In this document: piece after piece, positions 1-10,236 of the stretch
How positions within the stretch are numbered: position 1 is the stretch's first letter
Layout of the letters: each line of letters starts with the position of its first letter
Assembly: GCA_035079385.1 (NCBI GenBank)
Contig: JAVHKY010000003.1
Coordinates: 10,457,501 to 10,521,500, forward strand
Direction: 5' to 3'
Length of the DNA: 64,000 nt
From: Aspidiotus rigidus
Lineage: Eukaryota > Arthropoda > Insecta > Hemiptera > Diaspididae
The notes under the pieces: generated by a model
Database searches by the model: none
What the model was told of the DNA's origin: nothing
What the model saw: the letters and a program-made list of their open reading frames with translations, nothing else
Translations under genes and position numbers: made by a program

Positions 1-776
1 CACCCAATTCCTTCTTTTCCCACGCCTTCCTATGCTCATCTATTCTAATTTTGAGCTGACGTCCAGTCTCACCTATGTAGATTCCATTACAGTCATTACA
101 CTCCATTTTGTAAACCCCACTTCTTTTGACCAGTGGGATGGCGTCCTTCAGCCTAACGAACAGACTTTTTACAGTGTTAAGGTTGTAATATACGGGACGA
201 AACCCAAATGGGCGGAGGACACGACCTAACTGGGAAGAGAATTTTCCTAAAAAGGGGAGCCTGATCCAACGTTTTCTACTGTCAGACGCCGGATTGCGGG
301 GGAGGGAGGTAGTGGAATCAAGGCTTTTCCGAGTCAATTTTCTATGGACCATCAAGTCAATATCTAAGCTGACCTCATTCACTCTGGCCAAGTGCTTTAT
401 AGTCAAAAGCTCCTGTTGAAAAGCGAGGTGACCCAATGGAATACTAGTCTACCGGTGGATATAACTATTAAAACCGGCAATTTTGTGGGCAGGGCAGAAA
501 GATCTGCCGTGGACAGTAATATCGGTCGAGGTATCTTTTCTATATAATATGGCGAATTCATGGGCACCTTCTCTATTAGAGATAGTAAGGTCCAAAAAAT
601 TTACAGGTGAACCACCTACTTCCAACGTGAATTTGATGGAAGGATACAAACTTTGAGATACTTAAGAAACTCCAAAAGGTGATCTCGGTGACCGGTCCAC
701 ATGCACAACACATCATCAACATACCTGTGCCAATAATGTATATGCCTCAAAAGCCCCTGGCCAGAGGAAAATGACG
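1..776 (-). pseudogene. Penelope-like element remnant, RT C-terminus and GIY-YIG endonuclease
   Basis: Read on the minus strand, this matches the better-preserved Penelope copies near 22.9-24.1 kb and 33.5-35.3 kb in the same order. The window starts inside the GIY-YIG endonuclease domain, with GVYKMECNDCNGIYIGETG still readable. The preceding linker and the end of the reverse transcriptase follow, with MYPSIKFTLEVGGS near 630-650. Frameshifts are present, for example near 430-450. It is clearly older than the other copies and is non-functional. A MITE interrupts it at about 777, and the same element resumes at 1293. Confidence 0.85.
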
Positions 777-1292
777 GCTTCCTTAACGAAGTTAAACGAG
801 AAACGCAGGGAACCTGTTTTATGATTCGAATGAGATTTGGTATTGAAAATTCAAGGAAGCCTAGATCATATATAGCTCGACAGTCGAAATTTTTCTAAGT
901 CCCTCTCCTATCATATATGGCTCGAGAGTCGAAATTTTTCTAAGTCCCCCTCCTATCATATATAGCTCGAGAGTCGAAATTTTTCTAAGTCCCTCTCCTA
1001 TCATATATGGCTCGAGAGTCGAAATTTTTCTAAGTCCCCCTTCTATCATATATAGCTCGAGAGTCGAAATTTTTCTAAGTTCCCCTCCTATCATCTATAG
1101 CTCGAGAGTCGAAATTTTTCCAAGTCCCCCTCCTATCATATATAGCTCGAGAGTCGAAATTTTTCTAAGTCCCTCTCCTATCATATATGGCTCGAGGGTC
1201 GAAATTTTTCTAAGTTTTTCGCTGGACGGCGGACGGCGCACGGCGGACGGCAGATTTCTCAAATAGCCCCCCATAAAACAGGTTCCCTGTTA
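777..1292. mobile_element. MITE with satellite core, inserted in the Penelope remnant
   Basis: The segment interrupts the Penelope reading frame between two stretches that are adjacent in the intact copies. One end carries GACGGCTTCCTTAACGA followed by CAGGGAACCTGTTTTATG. The other end carries the reverse complement, CATAAAACAGGTTCCCTG. The inside is a 45-bp tandem array followed by a GGACGGC-rich stretch. Related copies or fragments occur at 6660-7215 and 17676-17735. It has no coding capacity. The superfamily is not clear from the ends. Confidence 0.75.
868..1215. repeat. 45-bp tandem repeat, about 8 copies
   Basis: GTCGAAATTTTTC recurs at 883, 928, 973, 1018, 1063, 1108, 1153 and 1198, exactly 45 bases apart. 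Units differ mainly at tatata/tatatg and at the pyrimidine run. Because 45 is a multiple of three, a spurious repetitive ORF appears on the minus strand. The array is the core of the surrounding MITE. Confidence 0.95.
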
Positions 1293-1420
1293 AAAAAGAT
1301 CGAGCTCAAATTTAGACATGAAAACCTTCGAAATGAGGGAACCCAGAGGAGAGCCAATAGGGATACCTACCGCCTCTGGAAATTCGAAAAATTTCCCTTC
1401 AAATTTGCAAAAATTGGGAG
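1293..1420 (-). pseudogene. Penelope-like RT remnant, continuation beyond the MITE
   Basis: The minus strand encodes a degenerate version of the Penelope RT segment with GIPIGSPLGSLIS. This is the block that lies directly upstream of the 1-776 fragment in intact copies, so the two are one element split by the MITE. Homology stops near 1420. Confidence 0.8.
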
Positions 1421-1995
1421 ACCCAATTTTTTCACCATTTTCCCCGGATTTTGCGCTAAATTCTACTTCGAAACTCTTCAAGATTAAAAAAAAACACGAA
1501 ATATTTTTTCTCCAATTGGGGGGGGGGGGCAGGAGGCCCTTGAGCCCTTTGGAAGGTCGGAAGAATTTTTTTAGCATTTTTCCAGGAATTCTAGGGAAAA
1601 TTTGATAAGGATATTCGTGATAATATGTTGCAATAAGTCACTTCAACTTCACCCCAATTTTAGGGGTTATCAGCCCCTCGGCGCCCCTAAAATGTCGGAA
1701 GAATTTTTTGATAATTTTTGTAGAATTTGGCGGTCCGAATTACATAAGAATCTACATAAATTGCGAACCAAAAGAAATATTTCGGTCATTTGTATGCAAG
1801 AACTCCTTCCACTTAGGCAACCCGCCATTACAGAGCACCTATGGAATTTGGACCTCGACCGTGGCGCCATGGCTCAAATTTCTCATGTGAGCATCCGAAA
1901 TGTTCATTTTTAATTTCATGATTTTAACATGAAATGCAAGGTTGATCTCATAATTTGCACTAAGCCGCCGAACTACAAACTCGGGACATTGATAA
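1421..1995. other. No gene recognised
   Basis: The stretch has a G run near 1518-1530 and short ORFs on both strands that look like shadows. No splice-supported exon or repeat structure was seen. Confidence 0.5.
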
Positions 1996-2450
1996 ATGGT
2001 ACGCAAGAAATTCGTTTCTAAAGCTCTTTATGCCACCACATCCAACTTAAGAGACACAAATCAAAAGGAAGACAAGGTGATATGCGTGTTCTTTATCCCG
2101 GTAAGCTTTCCAATCAAATTTTTCGTTTACTTGATTTGTTACGTCTTAGACCAGCCTCTTACATTTTATACCACGTCTCTCGTCTTGAAGACCCCATCCT
2201 TTCTGATAAAAAGTGTGTTATTTACATATCCATTGTAATGAATGCCCCTTCACCCACATAGAGCAAACAGGTGGAGTCCTGAAAAATTCGACTCAAAGAG
2301 CATAAAATGCCTTTGAAAGAGTCAATCCGCCTGCTCCCCTTCTGGCATTGAAATTTCTGCAAGTCCCTCTCTGAGTTCCTAAATCAGATCAGAACCCGCG
2401 CCTCCTCAGAAATCCAATTCACCTCTTCCACCTCTCCTGATGGCTAGCCT
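1996..2450 (+). pseudogene. Second, older Penelope/GIY-YIG remnant
   Basis: Across shifting frames the plus strand resembles the Penelope linker and endonuclease: a segment near 2085-2200 with RLLDLLRLRP, then near 2215-2320 KCVIY, NAPSPT and RLKEHK, in the order expected for a GIY-YIG domain. Stops and frameshifts are frequent. It is more diverged than the other Penelope pieces, so it is probably a different lineage. The call rests on motif order only. Confidence 0.5.
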
Positions 2451-2945
2451 AGTGAAGTTTCTTCAGGTCTCTTCTTAATAATTATGCAGGTATACCACGA
2501 TGGCATAAATTTTTAAGCCCCTAGAGTAGTTCAAAGCCCCTGCCCTCTTCGAAGCCTAAATTTTCTGGAATTATGACCCCCATAACACAGGTTTTCTTTT
2601 ATAATGGATGAAATATGACATAATTTTTCGCTATGCGATACGATCACTAAGTCTCGTATCCGTATTCTCGTCAATTATATAGTTGTCTATATTTTTGATG
2701 TCGCTTTTGAAAACCTGACATGCGAACACCTGTGTAACAAATTGAAGGGCACACATGTTCTTTCTTCTCTAATGAATTGTTACAAAAAATAGGATGAATG
2801 AAAAATTTGAAAGAAAATGTTGACACCACTTTGTCCTTGACCTCTGTACTAGGTTCTTATGTGAATAGACTTGGATACGTGCTACCAGAATGAGGTAATT
2901 GTACTTAGAACTCTCCATTCTCTGAATTTCTTGAACTTCTTGGTG
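2451..2945. other. Intergenic, no gene recognised
   Basis: No convincing exon is visible. CCCCCATAACACAGG near 2578-2592 resembles the terminal motif of the 777-1292 MITE family and may be a worn fragment. Confidence 0.4.
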
Positions 2946-3647
2946 CAGGGCCGTATCTAGAACACGGAACGGGGCCGGGCTGGCAATATTTCAGGGGGAC
3001 TTTCTCAAATTTTAGAAAAATTACATAATGCTAACTAAAAAGTTTAATAAGCAATGAAAAATACAGAAATATAAAAATATTTCGAAATAATGGAAGTCGA
3101 TGGTTTTTTAGCTCATGAAATTTGAAGAACAATTAATTGAATAAATTTTAAAATAATTGAAGTCGACGATTCTTCTGTTCATGGAATTTTCTCAGTAATA
3201 ATGATTTATTAATTATTTCTGTGATCTTTTTTTCCGCTAATAATACAGCAAAATGTAAAAGACGAGCTACACTTGTCATACTTCGACGCTGATCTCTATC
3301 GATTTACGATAATGCCGAAAAAGATACTTCGCACAATGCGTTGCTGCAGGGAAACACTGCAGTAGTCGCTAGTAAATTGTATATACGTTTGGGATTGGAA
3401 AGGCTTCTTTGAAATCATAAAAATAATTATACTAATGGTTGAATATCTGGTTGTATCTGACGTTTTGTCTCAAACCTTTCTTTGGCCATAATTATTTCTT
3501 CTACTGAGGGTACATTAATTCCAAGTTTTTTGAAGTACTCGTAATCTGACATTTTTCAGTGCAGCAATGTTGCGGTCCAGGTCGGGCTAAGGACGCCGCG
3601 CAGTCGGACTAAGCCCGACCTTGCCCCCCCCCCTAGATACGGCCCTG
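2946..3647 (-). mobile_element. Degenerate hAT element
   Basis: The ends are inverted repeats, CAGGGCCGTATCTAG at the left and its complement at the right. The flanking 8-mers tcttggtg and tattggtc match at six of eight positions, like an aged 8-bp hAT target duplication. On the minus strand the inside still reads as hAT transposase pieces. One near 3430-3550 contains YFKKLGINVPSVEE. One near 3190-3300 contains RRSMTSVARLLHFAVLLAEKK, resembling the C-terminal dimerisation region. Most of the transposase is deleted. Confidence 0.75.
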
Positions 3648-3915
3648 TATTGGTCACTCACTATTATTCTCCTTCTTTAAAATTTATTAACCATCAGGGC
3701 AACTTTTCAGGTTACAGATTTTCCAGTCATTCTTGTACGATTTTAATCAAAATCGAATACGAACAAAGATTAAGAAAACTTGAGTACGCGTACGATTGGG
3801 AAACAATCTGTAATTAGTTGGATCTTTTATACAAAGGTTTAAAAGAATTGAGAATTTGCCAACTCAATATTTCGAATTGACTCAATACGATTTTCCAAGT
3901 TACGGCCAGACATAC

Positions 3916-4019
3916 CGAAGGAGGGATACTCGAGAGTGTACGCACACAATAAATTTTGCTAATTCCGCAGACTATGCAAAATTAAAATTGTGTTTACTCT
4001 CTCGAGAATACCTCCTTCA
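3916..4019. repeat. Imperfect inverted repeat
   Basis: The left arm gaaggagggatactcgagag pairs with the right arm ctctcgagaatacctccttc around a spacer of a few tens of bases, and the similarity continues inward. It is likely a small foldback element or its remnant. No target duplication was recognised. Confidence 0.6.
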
Positions 4020-4095
4020 ATATTTCTATTTGAAAATTCACGGAAATAAACGATTCAAACAAATTGGAGTTATAATTTCTCTAAGATGATGCGGA

Positions 4096-5169
4096 CTAAG
4101 GTTTCGTTTCTGACGGCGATTTGACGAAGACGTAATGCGCAACTCTGGAAAACGAAGATGGGCGATCATTAATTTTCTTCTCCACCATCACCAGAAATGT
4201 ACCCGGTTCGATTCCTCGTCGGAGGTAGATTGTTGGACGTGTCGGACATTGAAACGCCATATCAACATATACAGTACCGCCCAGATTCAAATAACTGTCT
4301 GAATAATAGAATCTGTACATATCTTGATCGCTTGGCTGACTACCTTTTATGAAATTCACATTTTTTCGACAATAGTCTAGATCTAATGCATGAGTACAAA
4401 ATCTAAGTTTATCTTCTGAACTCATTTTGCTGAGTAAGTCGTCGCTTTTTATGACACTATTCTTGTAGGATTCTTTTTCTCGTTGAGTAACTGTAAAAAA
4501 AGTGTGTAAAGTACATTAAGCAATTAACAATCAAACGATCTCCGAATTTCATCCAGTATCAGAGTTTGGAATCCCAGAACTCGATTCATGGGGGAGGGGG
4601 TGATTTAGGGAAAATGTCCGCCGTCCTTCCAGAAAATTATGATCAAGAAGAAAGCGAGGACTAGGGTTAGAAGGAAAGAGATACCTATGAAGAGTCATGA
4701 CGAAAGAAATTGAGGAGAAGAAGAAGAAATATGTGAAACCGATTAAGTGATCAAGGAGAGAAGCTGGGAAAACAACTGTTTCAATACAAATGGAGTAGTT
4801 TATGTATGTTACTTCAAATTCAGAGAATGACTAGGTGCCCTCATGAAATGCAAGATACCTACAAAACACTAGCTGTCAGGAACACTCCCAACGGCTAGTA
4901 ATATACTGCAATTCAATATTTTTGTTTACTTATTTTTTCTATGGATAGCCGTAACCTTGAGGAACGTATTCGTTTAATTTTATTTTTTCTATGTTAAAAA
5001 CCAGGAAGATGGGGAGAAAAGAGAAGTAGGTGCTCATCAAAATGATTTTCTTACCTCGTTCAATTTTCATAACAAAATGCAGAATTGGTTCAAACGCATT
5101 ACTTTGAGCAATATTGACACACTCCGAAATTAAAAATAAAATAGGAAATATATGTTCGACTAATAACAT
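4096..5169 (-). CDS. Putative secreted protein of unknown function (two exons)
   Basis: Exon 1 runs 5169-5055 and exon 2 runs 4490-4096, both on the minus strand. The donor is CGAG|GTAAG and the acceptor is TTTTTTACAG|TTACTC. The split codon (phase 1) joins the frames exactly and gives 169 residues. The N-terminus starts at an ATG followed by a hydrophobic run (IFPILFLISEC) typical of a signal peptide. The mature part is mildly basic with four to five cysteines and no family motif I recognise. The intron is 564 bp. No close poly(A) signal was found downstream. It resembles the large gene at 11966 only in being a small secreted protein. The function is unknown; the splice model is good but unproven. 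Confidence 0.6.
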
Positions 5170-5705
5170 TTTGAGCTGAATAATCGATCTCAGAAATACA
5201 CAATAATTAGGGTTTGAAGATTACTACGATAGACGTGAATTGCCTTGAGAAATGACTCGATTTTCTTGGTGTCTGTATTTCACAACTCTAAACCTCCGAA
5301 TAAATGCATGCGTGTAGGTATATTGGAGCTTATATTACATGTGTCATGCCACGTCTTGGTACACATATCGTTAATCGTTTACTAGTGTATAAAAATTGTG
5401 AAAAAAAAAAATGGTAGAAGATTGAAATTAAATGAATAATAAAACTCGAAATGACATGAAATGCGAGTACATTCATTTCCAAACTTATTTATAAGTATTT
5501 GTACCTATACTCCTACAGAAAAAAATAAAAGACGCTAAATTTATGCCCACCGCGTGCATTAAGGTTAGAAAAGTCAGCTACTATTTTGGCTCCTTGCCGT
5601 TTTTCTGCTATCAGCTCTCTGTCACAACTGCGTATGTTGAAAGTTCGGTAAAGGTTGTGAATTAAGGTGACGGTATCCTCGAAGGTACGAGCCATCTTTT
5701 TGAGG

Positions 5706-5763
5706 AGAGAACGAAGTATACGAAGGCACGTAACGTTACGTGCCTTCGTATACTTCGTTCTCT
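5706..5763. repeat. Perfect 58-bp palindrome
   Basis: Two 29-base arms meet with no spacer; the centre is taac|gtta and the outer ends are agagaacgaag and its complement. A direct repeat, taaaggttgtgaat, sits just after the palindrome and again about 110 bp upstream. Confidence 0.95.
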
Positions 5764-6072
5764 AAAGGTTGTGAATCCTGGCAAAAAAAAAATGCATATT
5801 TTTTTGACGTTTCTCATTTAAAGGCATGGTCCACGGGTTGCAGAAAAAAGACATGACATTTTTCTAGCACAAGATGAGTAGTATTATCCACAATTGAAGT
5901 TGTTTCTAAAATTTCTTGACATTAGAATTTTTCCACAATCTAAACAAGAAAAATATTGATCAAAAGATTTTTCTCGGCGGGACGAATTCAACAAGCACAA
6001 AAACGCTACTGCAGGTGTAAAATTCAGCGTTTTATGGCCCCAAAACCTTAATATTTTTTTAAATTGATCAAC

Positions 6073-6288
6073 AAAGCTTTTCCAGCGTTCCATATCGCAT
6101 ACTTAATTGCCTGATTCTTATCAATACGCTGGCTGCGCTTTCTAACATTAATCTAATGGGTATTGCTGGATTGTGTATACTCATTTTCATTCCGGTGTTA
6201 GTCTGCTATAAGTTCAATGTTAGGAAGCCCACTGTATTGATAAGAATCAGGCAAAGAAGTATGCAATATGGAATGCTGGAAAATCCTT
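6073..6288. repeat. Inverted repeat, arms of about 55 bp
   Basis: The left arm (about 6073-6127), containing GCCTGATTCTTATCAATAC, is matched in reverse complement at about 6234-6288. Arm identity is roughly 85-90 per cent, with about 105 bp between. Short open frames here are shadows. It looks like an old foldback MITE. Confidence 0.75.
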
Positions 6289-6659
6289 ATCGTGGCACAT
6301 GTATAAAAAGACTTGAATTCATCAAGCATAAGAACGTTGCCATTGATTGAATCACCCAAAAGAGTGCTTTTGCGAAGAGGTCCTCACCGTGCCCATTTTG
6401 ACAATTAAATTGGCCAACCTGTCGGCCACTTGCTGGATTTATAAGTCGCACACACACAATGAACTGCAACAGCTTAATTTGGTCGTGTCAACATTTTTGA
6501 CTCGCGACCCGTAATATATGAGGAGAAAAGGACTTATGGTGTTTGACGCGTAGCATATCCTGCTCATTGAAGGGGCTCAGCCGATTTTGTACAAAGAATT
6601 GCATGTCTAATTACGTGACGGGGCTATTCTAGTGGAGGCATATAATGTTTTATTTTTCA

Positions 6660-7215
6660 ACCCATAGAACAGGTTCCCTGCGTTCCCCCTTCAACATTGT
6701 TAAGGAAGCCGTCTTTTTAACAGGGAACCTGTTTTATGGGATGCTTTGGAGAAATTTGCCCTGCGCCGTGCGCCGTCCAGCAAAAAACTTGGAAAAATTT
6801 CGTCTCTCGTGCCATATATGATAGGAGAGGGACGTAGAAAAACGACGGCTTCCTTAACGAGGTTAAGTGGGGAACGCAGGGAACCTGTTTTATGAGTCAT
6901 ATGGGATTTGGTATTAAGAATTCAAGGAAGCCTATATCTAGATAAAGCTAGTATAAAGAAGGCCTACACCTACTATAAGCCTAGTATAATATAGTTTGAG
7001 AGCCTAAATTTTTCTCGAATCTCGAGCTATATATATATGATAGGAGGGGGACTTGGAAGAATTTCGGTTCTCGAGCTATATATGATAGAAAGGGGACTTA
7101 GAAAAATTCCTGTCATACATTACTCGAGAGTCGAAATTTTTCCAAGTTTTTTGTTGGACGGCGCACGGCAAATTTCTCGAAAAGCCCCCATAAAACGTAA
7201 GTTCCCTGTTAATAT
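6660..7215. mobile_element. Nested MITE cluster of the AGGGAACCTGTTTTATG family
   Basis: At least three terminal segments lie here. One end with AACAGGTTCCCTGCG is at about 6667. A head-to-head end with AACAGGGAACCTGTTTTATG is at about 6719. A further CGGCTTCCTTAAC end is at about 6845, and the closing end, ccataaaacgtaagttccctgtt, is at about 7190-7212. Inside are degenerate units of the same 45-bp satellite seen at 868-1215 and the same GGACGGCGCACGG stretch. These are insertions of one family into itself. Confidence 0.75.
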
Positions 7216-7572
7216 TATAGCTTTCAACAGCCTACAACAATAGAGTCTACTACTAAATGATATTATAAGTAAGTATGGGTTGTGTGAGTATTATCTAACT
7301 TATGGCACTGTTCAGACCATGAAAACCATTTTTACGCCTTCCCTGAGCAAAAAAGAGTATTAACCTCAGTCAATTCATTTTGTTTGACGTCACCGAACTT
7401 CATCAAGAAACCTTTTCTCTTCACCATTCACTGAAGCTGAAAATAAACTCGTAAGGCCAACAACATTCGATCGAACAATAATGTACTAATCGGAGAAAGA
7501 AACGGTTTTACAACTTGTTAAAAAAACTACTGTAGGCTAGTTACAAAAGTGATTGAAAAAATGGTTCACTAC

Positions 7573-7578
7573 TTTATT
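7573..7578 (-). promoter_or_regulatory. Candidate poly(A) signal AATAAA
   Basis: AATAAA on the minus strand lies about 85 bp beyond the stop codon of the 7664-8365 gene, a usual distance for a cleavage and polyadenylation signal. Confidence 0.45.
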
Positions 7579-7663
7579 CGCCTACTTCAACCTCGTTTCA
7601 CTGTGAAATTTCGAGAATAAATAAAGTCGATGTTCCCGTTCGGAAAGGATGAGTATACCAACA

Positions 7664-8365
7664 TCACCAACATGGTTGTTCAACGACACCGTATGAACGT
7701 CGTAATTTTTTCGCGAGGGTGACATTATGAGGAGCGAATTCTCGAATATCTTGTCTGCGATCCTCTGTTTTATCGACGCAAGGATCCCAGTAACGTTCCA
7801 GACTATTTCGATACACTCTCTTCCCCCTTTCTTTGGTCACAAATACTTCTTCGCACGGTCGGATGCATTCGTACTTCCTGTAGTATCCTCGGCATAACGG
7901 TAAAATATATTCATCCATATTGCACGGCGGTGCAGGCCTTATATCACGTAAAACGTGGGTAGTACGACATAGAATTTTTCGACCCAGATCTCCGTGAGTT
8001 GCTTGATACATAGAGAGTGGCGTACGACACCATTGTTTACGATTGTTATTGAAATTGAATTGCGTCGGTACGATTCCGGAACCACATTCGTCTTGTACGT
8101 GTTTACCATTTTGCCAGATTAAATCTTGCTCGCAAGGACGAGCTCCCAGGCTCGTCTGAGACGGATAACAATGAGCCGAACGTTCACTGGCAGTTTGATC
8201 ACGTCGATACGTTCCTTTGTTGTTGTTGCCGCCTTTCTGGTCCTCCCCCGATTTTTTCGATCTGCTGTCTGAAGATCTGACGGATTGTTTCTTCTCGCTG
8301 TGGACACTCTTGTTTGGCGATTCCTCCGTCGTCGAAATGGTCTTTTTTTTCGAGCAAAAATCCAT
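7664..8365 (-). CDS. Cys-rich basic protein of unknown function (single exon)
   Basis: An uninterrupted ORF of 233 residues starts at the ATG at 8365. The first 60 residues are low in complexity, rich in Ser and Lys (KKSGEDQKGGNNNKG), and probably disordered. The remainder is denser, with cysteines in repeated PC or RPC contexts (GARPCEQD, APPCNMDEY, RPCEEVF, YWDPC, EQPCW) and aromatic residues, like a small structural protein. There is no signal peptide and no membrane segment. GC content and codon use look more coding than the surroundings, and a poly(A) signal follows. Short PCxx/Tyr motifs of this kind occur in sperm and ciliary structural proteins, but that link is only a guess. I do not recognise the family. 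Confidence 0.55.
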   Translation of the reverse strand: MDFCSKKKTISTTEESPNKSVHSEKKQSVRSSDSRSKKSGEDQKGGNNNKGTYRRDQTASERSAHCYPSQTSLGARPCEQDLIWQNGKHVQDECGSGIVPTQFNFNNNRKQWCRTPLSMYQATHGDLGRKILCRTTHVLRDIRPAPPCNMDEYILPLCRGYYRKYECIRPCEEVFVTKERGKRVYRNSLERYWDPCVDKTEDRRQDIREFAPHNVTLAKKLRRSYGVVEQPCW

Positions 8366-8984
8366 CACAACTTCTACAGCTCACTGCGCGTCCTTACAAC
8401 CGGATCTTTGAAATTTGATTTCTTCCGAGTTCGAAGTAGAATACCTTCGTAATTTTTTCTTCGGTCGTGAGTTTGCGTGGGATAGCTTCTAGACGGCCGA
8501 TTCCAGGTTCCGGTGCAAGATCTGGGCGAGTGACTCTGGTGAAATGATGAATATCGTGTTTGACTTCCCGACACTACTACCAATTTTAGTAAAATGCCTA
8601 GCATTTCGTGACCCTTCTTCGTAATTTCTCTTGAGGTGGATACAAGAGGATGATGTTACCGAAATTATCATCAATCATTCTCAATGAATTGGGCAGTTGA
8701 TACTTTAATCACCGCGTCGATTCATACCTAATTGCATTTCGAGTCGTACAGTACATAAAATAGAGCTATTTTGGAAATTGTGATGTCTCCACTGCTGTTT
8801 GCACGAGTATGCTGAATATTTAAGCTATTTAAAAAGGTATATATGAATAAAATCTGAGAAATGCTCTCGCAGTAGTGTTGCTATCCTAGTATGGTTAATG
8901 TGGTGCCTAGTGTATCCCAGTATACTGCATGCCGAGCCTAGTACGCAATAACTTAATCAACTCCAGGCTTATTATAGCCTAGTA
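8366..8984. other. Upstream of the Cys-rich gene; possible decayed coding
   Basis: Two short minus-strand frames (8374-8604 and 8489-8674) have protein-like composition and may be broken coding sequence or 5' UTR of the 7664-8365 gene. A donor-like GTAAGG exists near 8396, but the implied intron would be about 30 bp, too short to trust. The rest (8680-8984) shows nothing. Confidence 0.25.
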
Positions 8985-9025
8985 CAGTGTTTCTCAACCG
9001 GTGTGCCGCGGTACACCACTGTGCT
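8985..9025. mobile_element. hAT-type terminal sequence (single end)
   Basis: CAGTGTTTCTCAACC followed by GGTGTGCCGCGG is the classic terminal motif of one hAT lineage. A matching inverted end was not found nearby, so this is an isolated terminus or a truncated copy. Confidence 0.55.
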
Positions 9026-9555
9026 GAAAGATTCTGATCAATTAGTGAGAAGAAAGCCAATTTTTTCTATTTAGGCACTCGAAAAAGTAATCATAAGCAC
9101 TATCCGACCGATGTGTTCCAGCTTTTGATTGAGTGATGTCAATTCTAGTTATAATTTTTTAAATTTGAGTCTAAATCTGCACTGAATGTCATAAGCATCA
9201 AAAACTTTCTGTCACGTGGATAAAAATACAAATTGTATTTCATATTTCATCATAATTTCCAAAGGAATATAACACTACATGTCAATCCAGTGTAGAATTC
9301 CCACCATACAAAACGCCCCAGTCCAGAAACATGCCTGTGTCTTGAAGTACATAGAGTCATGAAAGGACTCTCAGTCCTTAAGTACTCAAGTTGGAAGACG
9401 ACTACACTGTACTACGTTGACCAAAGTTATGACTTGATGACATTCAACATTACTGCGCCAGAAGCCGATGTATGATGCTACAGAGGTTGTGGACCAGCCT
9501 CACTACATGAAGTTGGAAATGGGTTCGATTTTTCGGCACATTAAAAAAGAAAATT
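9026..9555. other. No gene recognised
   Basis: This may be the interior of the truncated hAT copy that begins at 8985. No transposase similarity could be read and no opposite terminus was found. Confidence 0.35.
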
Positions 9556-9741
9556 GGAGCAGTAACAAGGAGGAAAATAAAAAAGTGAGACAGAGCATTA
9601 AAATAGATTTTTGGAGCATTAATAAGTAATGTTAGCGCAGTATCAAAGAGAATAGTAAAGAAGTAAGATTGAGCATTAAAAGAGATATTTGGAATATTAA
9701 AAAAAAAAAGTTAGCGCAGTAACAAGGAGAAAAGTAAATAA
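9556..9741. repeat. Degenerate tandem units upstream of the SWIM ORF
   Basis: A phrase of the form gcagtaacaaggag, an A-rich stretch, gagacagagcattaaaa, then tttggagcattaa recurs about three times with a period near 80 bp. Similar composition appears in reverse orientation around 10400-10580. The pair could be the long terminal regions of a Mutator-like element around the ORF at 9742. Confidence 0.45.
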
Positions 9742-10236
9742 ATGAGACAAAGCAGTAAAAGAGAGCGTGACAGAAGGGATCCAGAAAGTATCAACTGTGT
9801 ACCGTTCCACGATGTGCGTACTCCGTCCTTAGAAGAGTGGACAAAAGCATTTCAGTGGGCTTCAAGCAACAAGAAGATACTGCAATGTACTGATTATCAT
9901 GACACTTACTACACAAGTTCAAGTGCATATCAGGAAGAGATCACGCTTCACATTTTACGCACTTGGAAGGCAGCAGAAAGCAAATGGAAGACGTTTGACG
10001 AATATACACGTCACCAAAAGAAAATATGGGTTATAAATTTAGATCGTGACAATTCCAGTAATGCAACATGTTCTTGCCCTTACTTCTCAAAACGTTGTAC
10101 CTGCAAGCATGTTTTAGGCTTGCGTATTCGATTGAAACTGTGTACAGTACCTGAAAATGCAAAAAATATTCCGTTGGGCCAAAAACGCAAGAGAGGACGC
10201 CTAGCACGGGCTAAAAAAGCACTGCTTGTCCAATAG
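9742..10236 (+). CDS. SWIM zinc-finger protein, C-terminal MULE transposase fragment
   Basis: The ORF of 164 residues starts at the ATG at 9742. Near residues 110-125 it has CSCPYFSKRCTCKHVLGL, a SWIM zinc finger of the CxCx(n)CxH form with the usual following hydrophobic residues. A basic tail with GQKRKRGRLARAKKALLVQ follows, like the AT-hook-like tail of Mutator-like transposases. The upstream DDE catalytic domain is absent, so this is a truncated transposase or a captured SWIM module rather than a full element. Its open frame may reflect recent decay or use. It lies 1.7 kb upstream of the large host gene. Confidence 0.65.
   Translation: MRQSSKRERDRRDPESINCVPFHDVRTPSLEEWTKAFQWASSNKKILQCTDYHDTYYTSSSAYQEEITLHILRTWKAAESKWKTFDEYTRHQKKIWVINLDRDNSSNATCSCPYFSKRCTCKHVLGLRIRLKLCTVPENAKNIPLGQKRKRGRLARAKKALLVQ

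Noticed and set aside
861..1094. Repetitive minus-strand ORF
   Set aside because: It is the 45-bp satellite, whose period is a multiple of three.
868..1215. CRISPR-like array
   Set aside because: The units are contiguous with no unique spacers, and the DNA is eukaryotic.
5513..5695. Minus-strand 60-residue ORF
   Set aside because: Too short, no recognisable domain, no splice context; it lies beside the palindrome.
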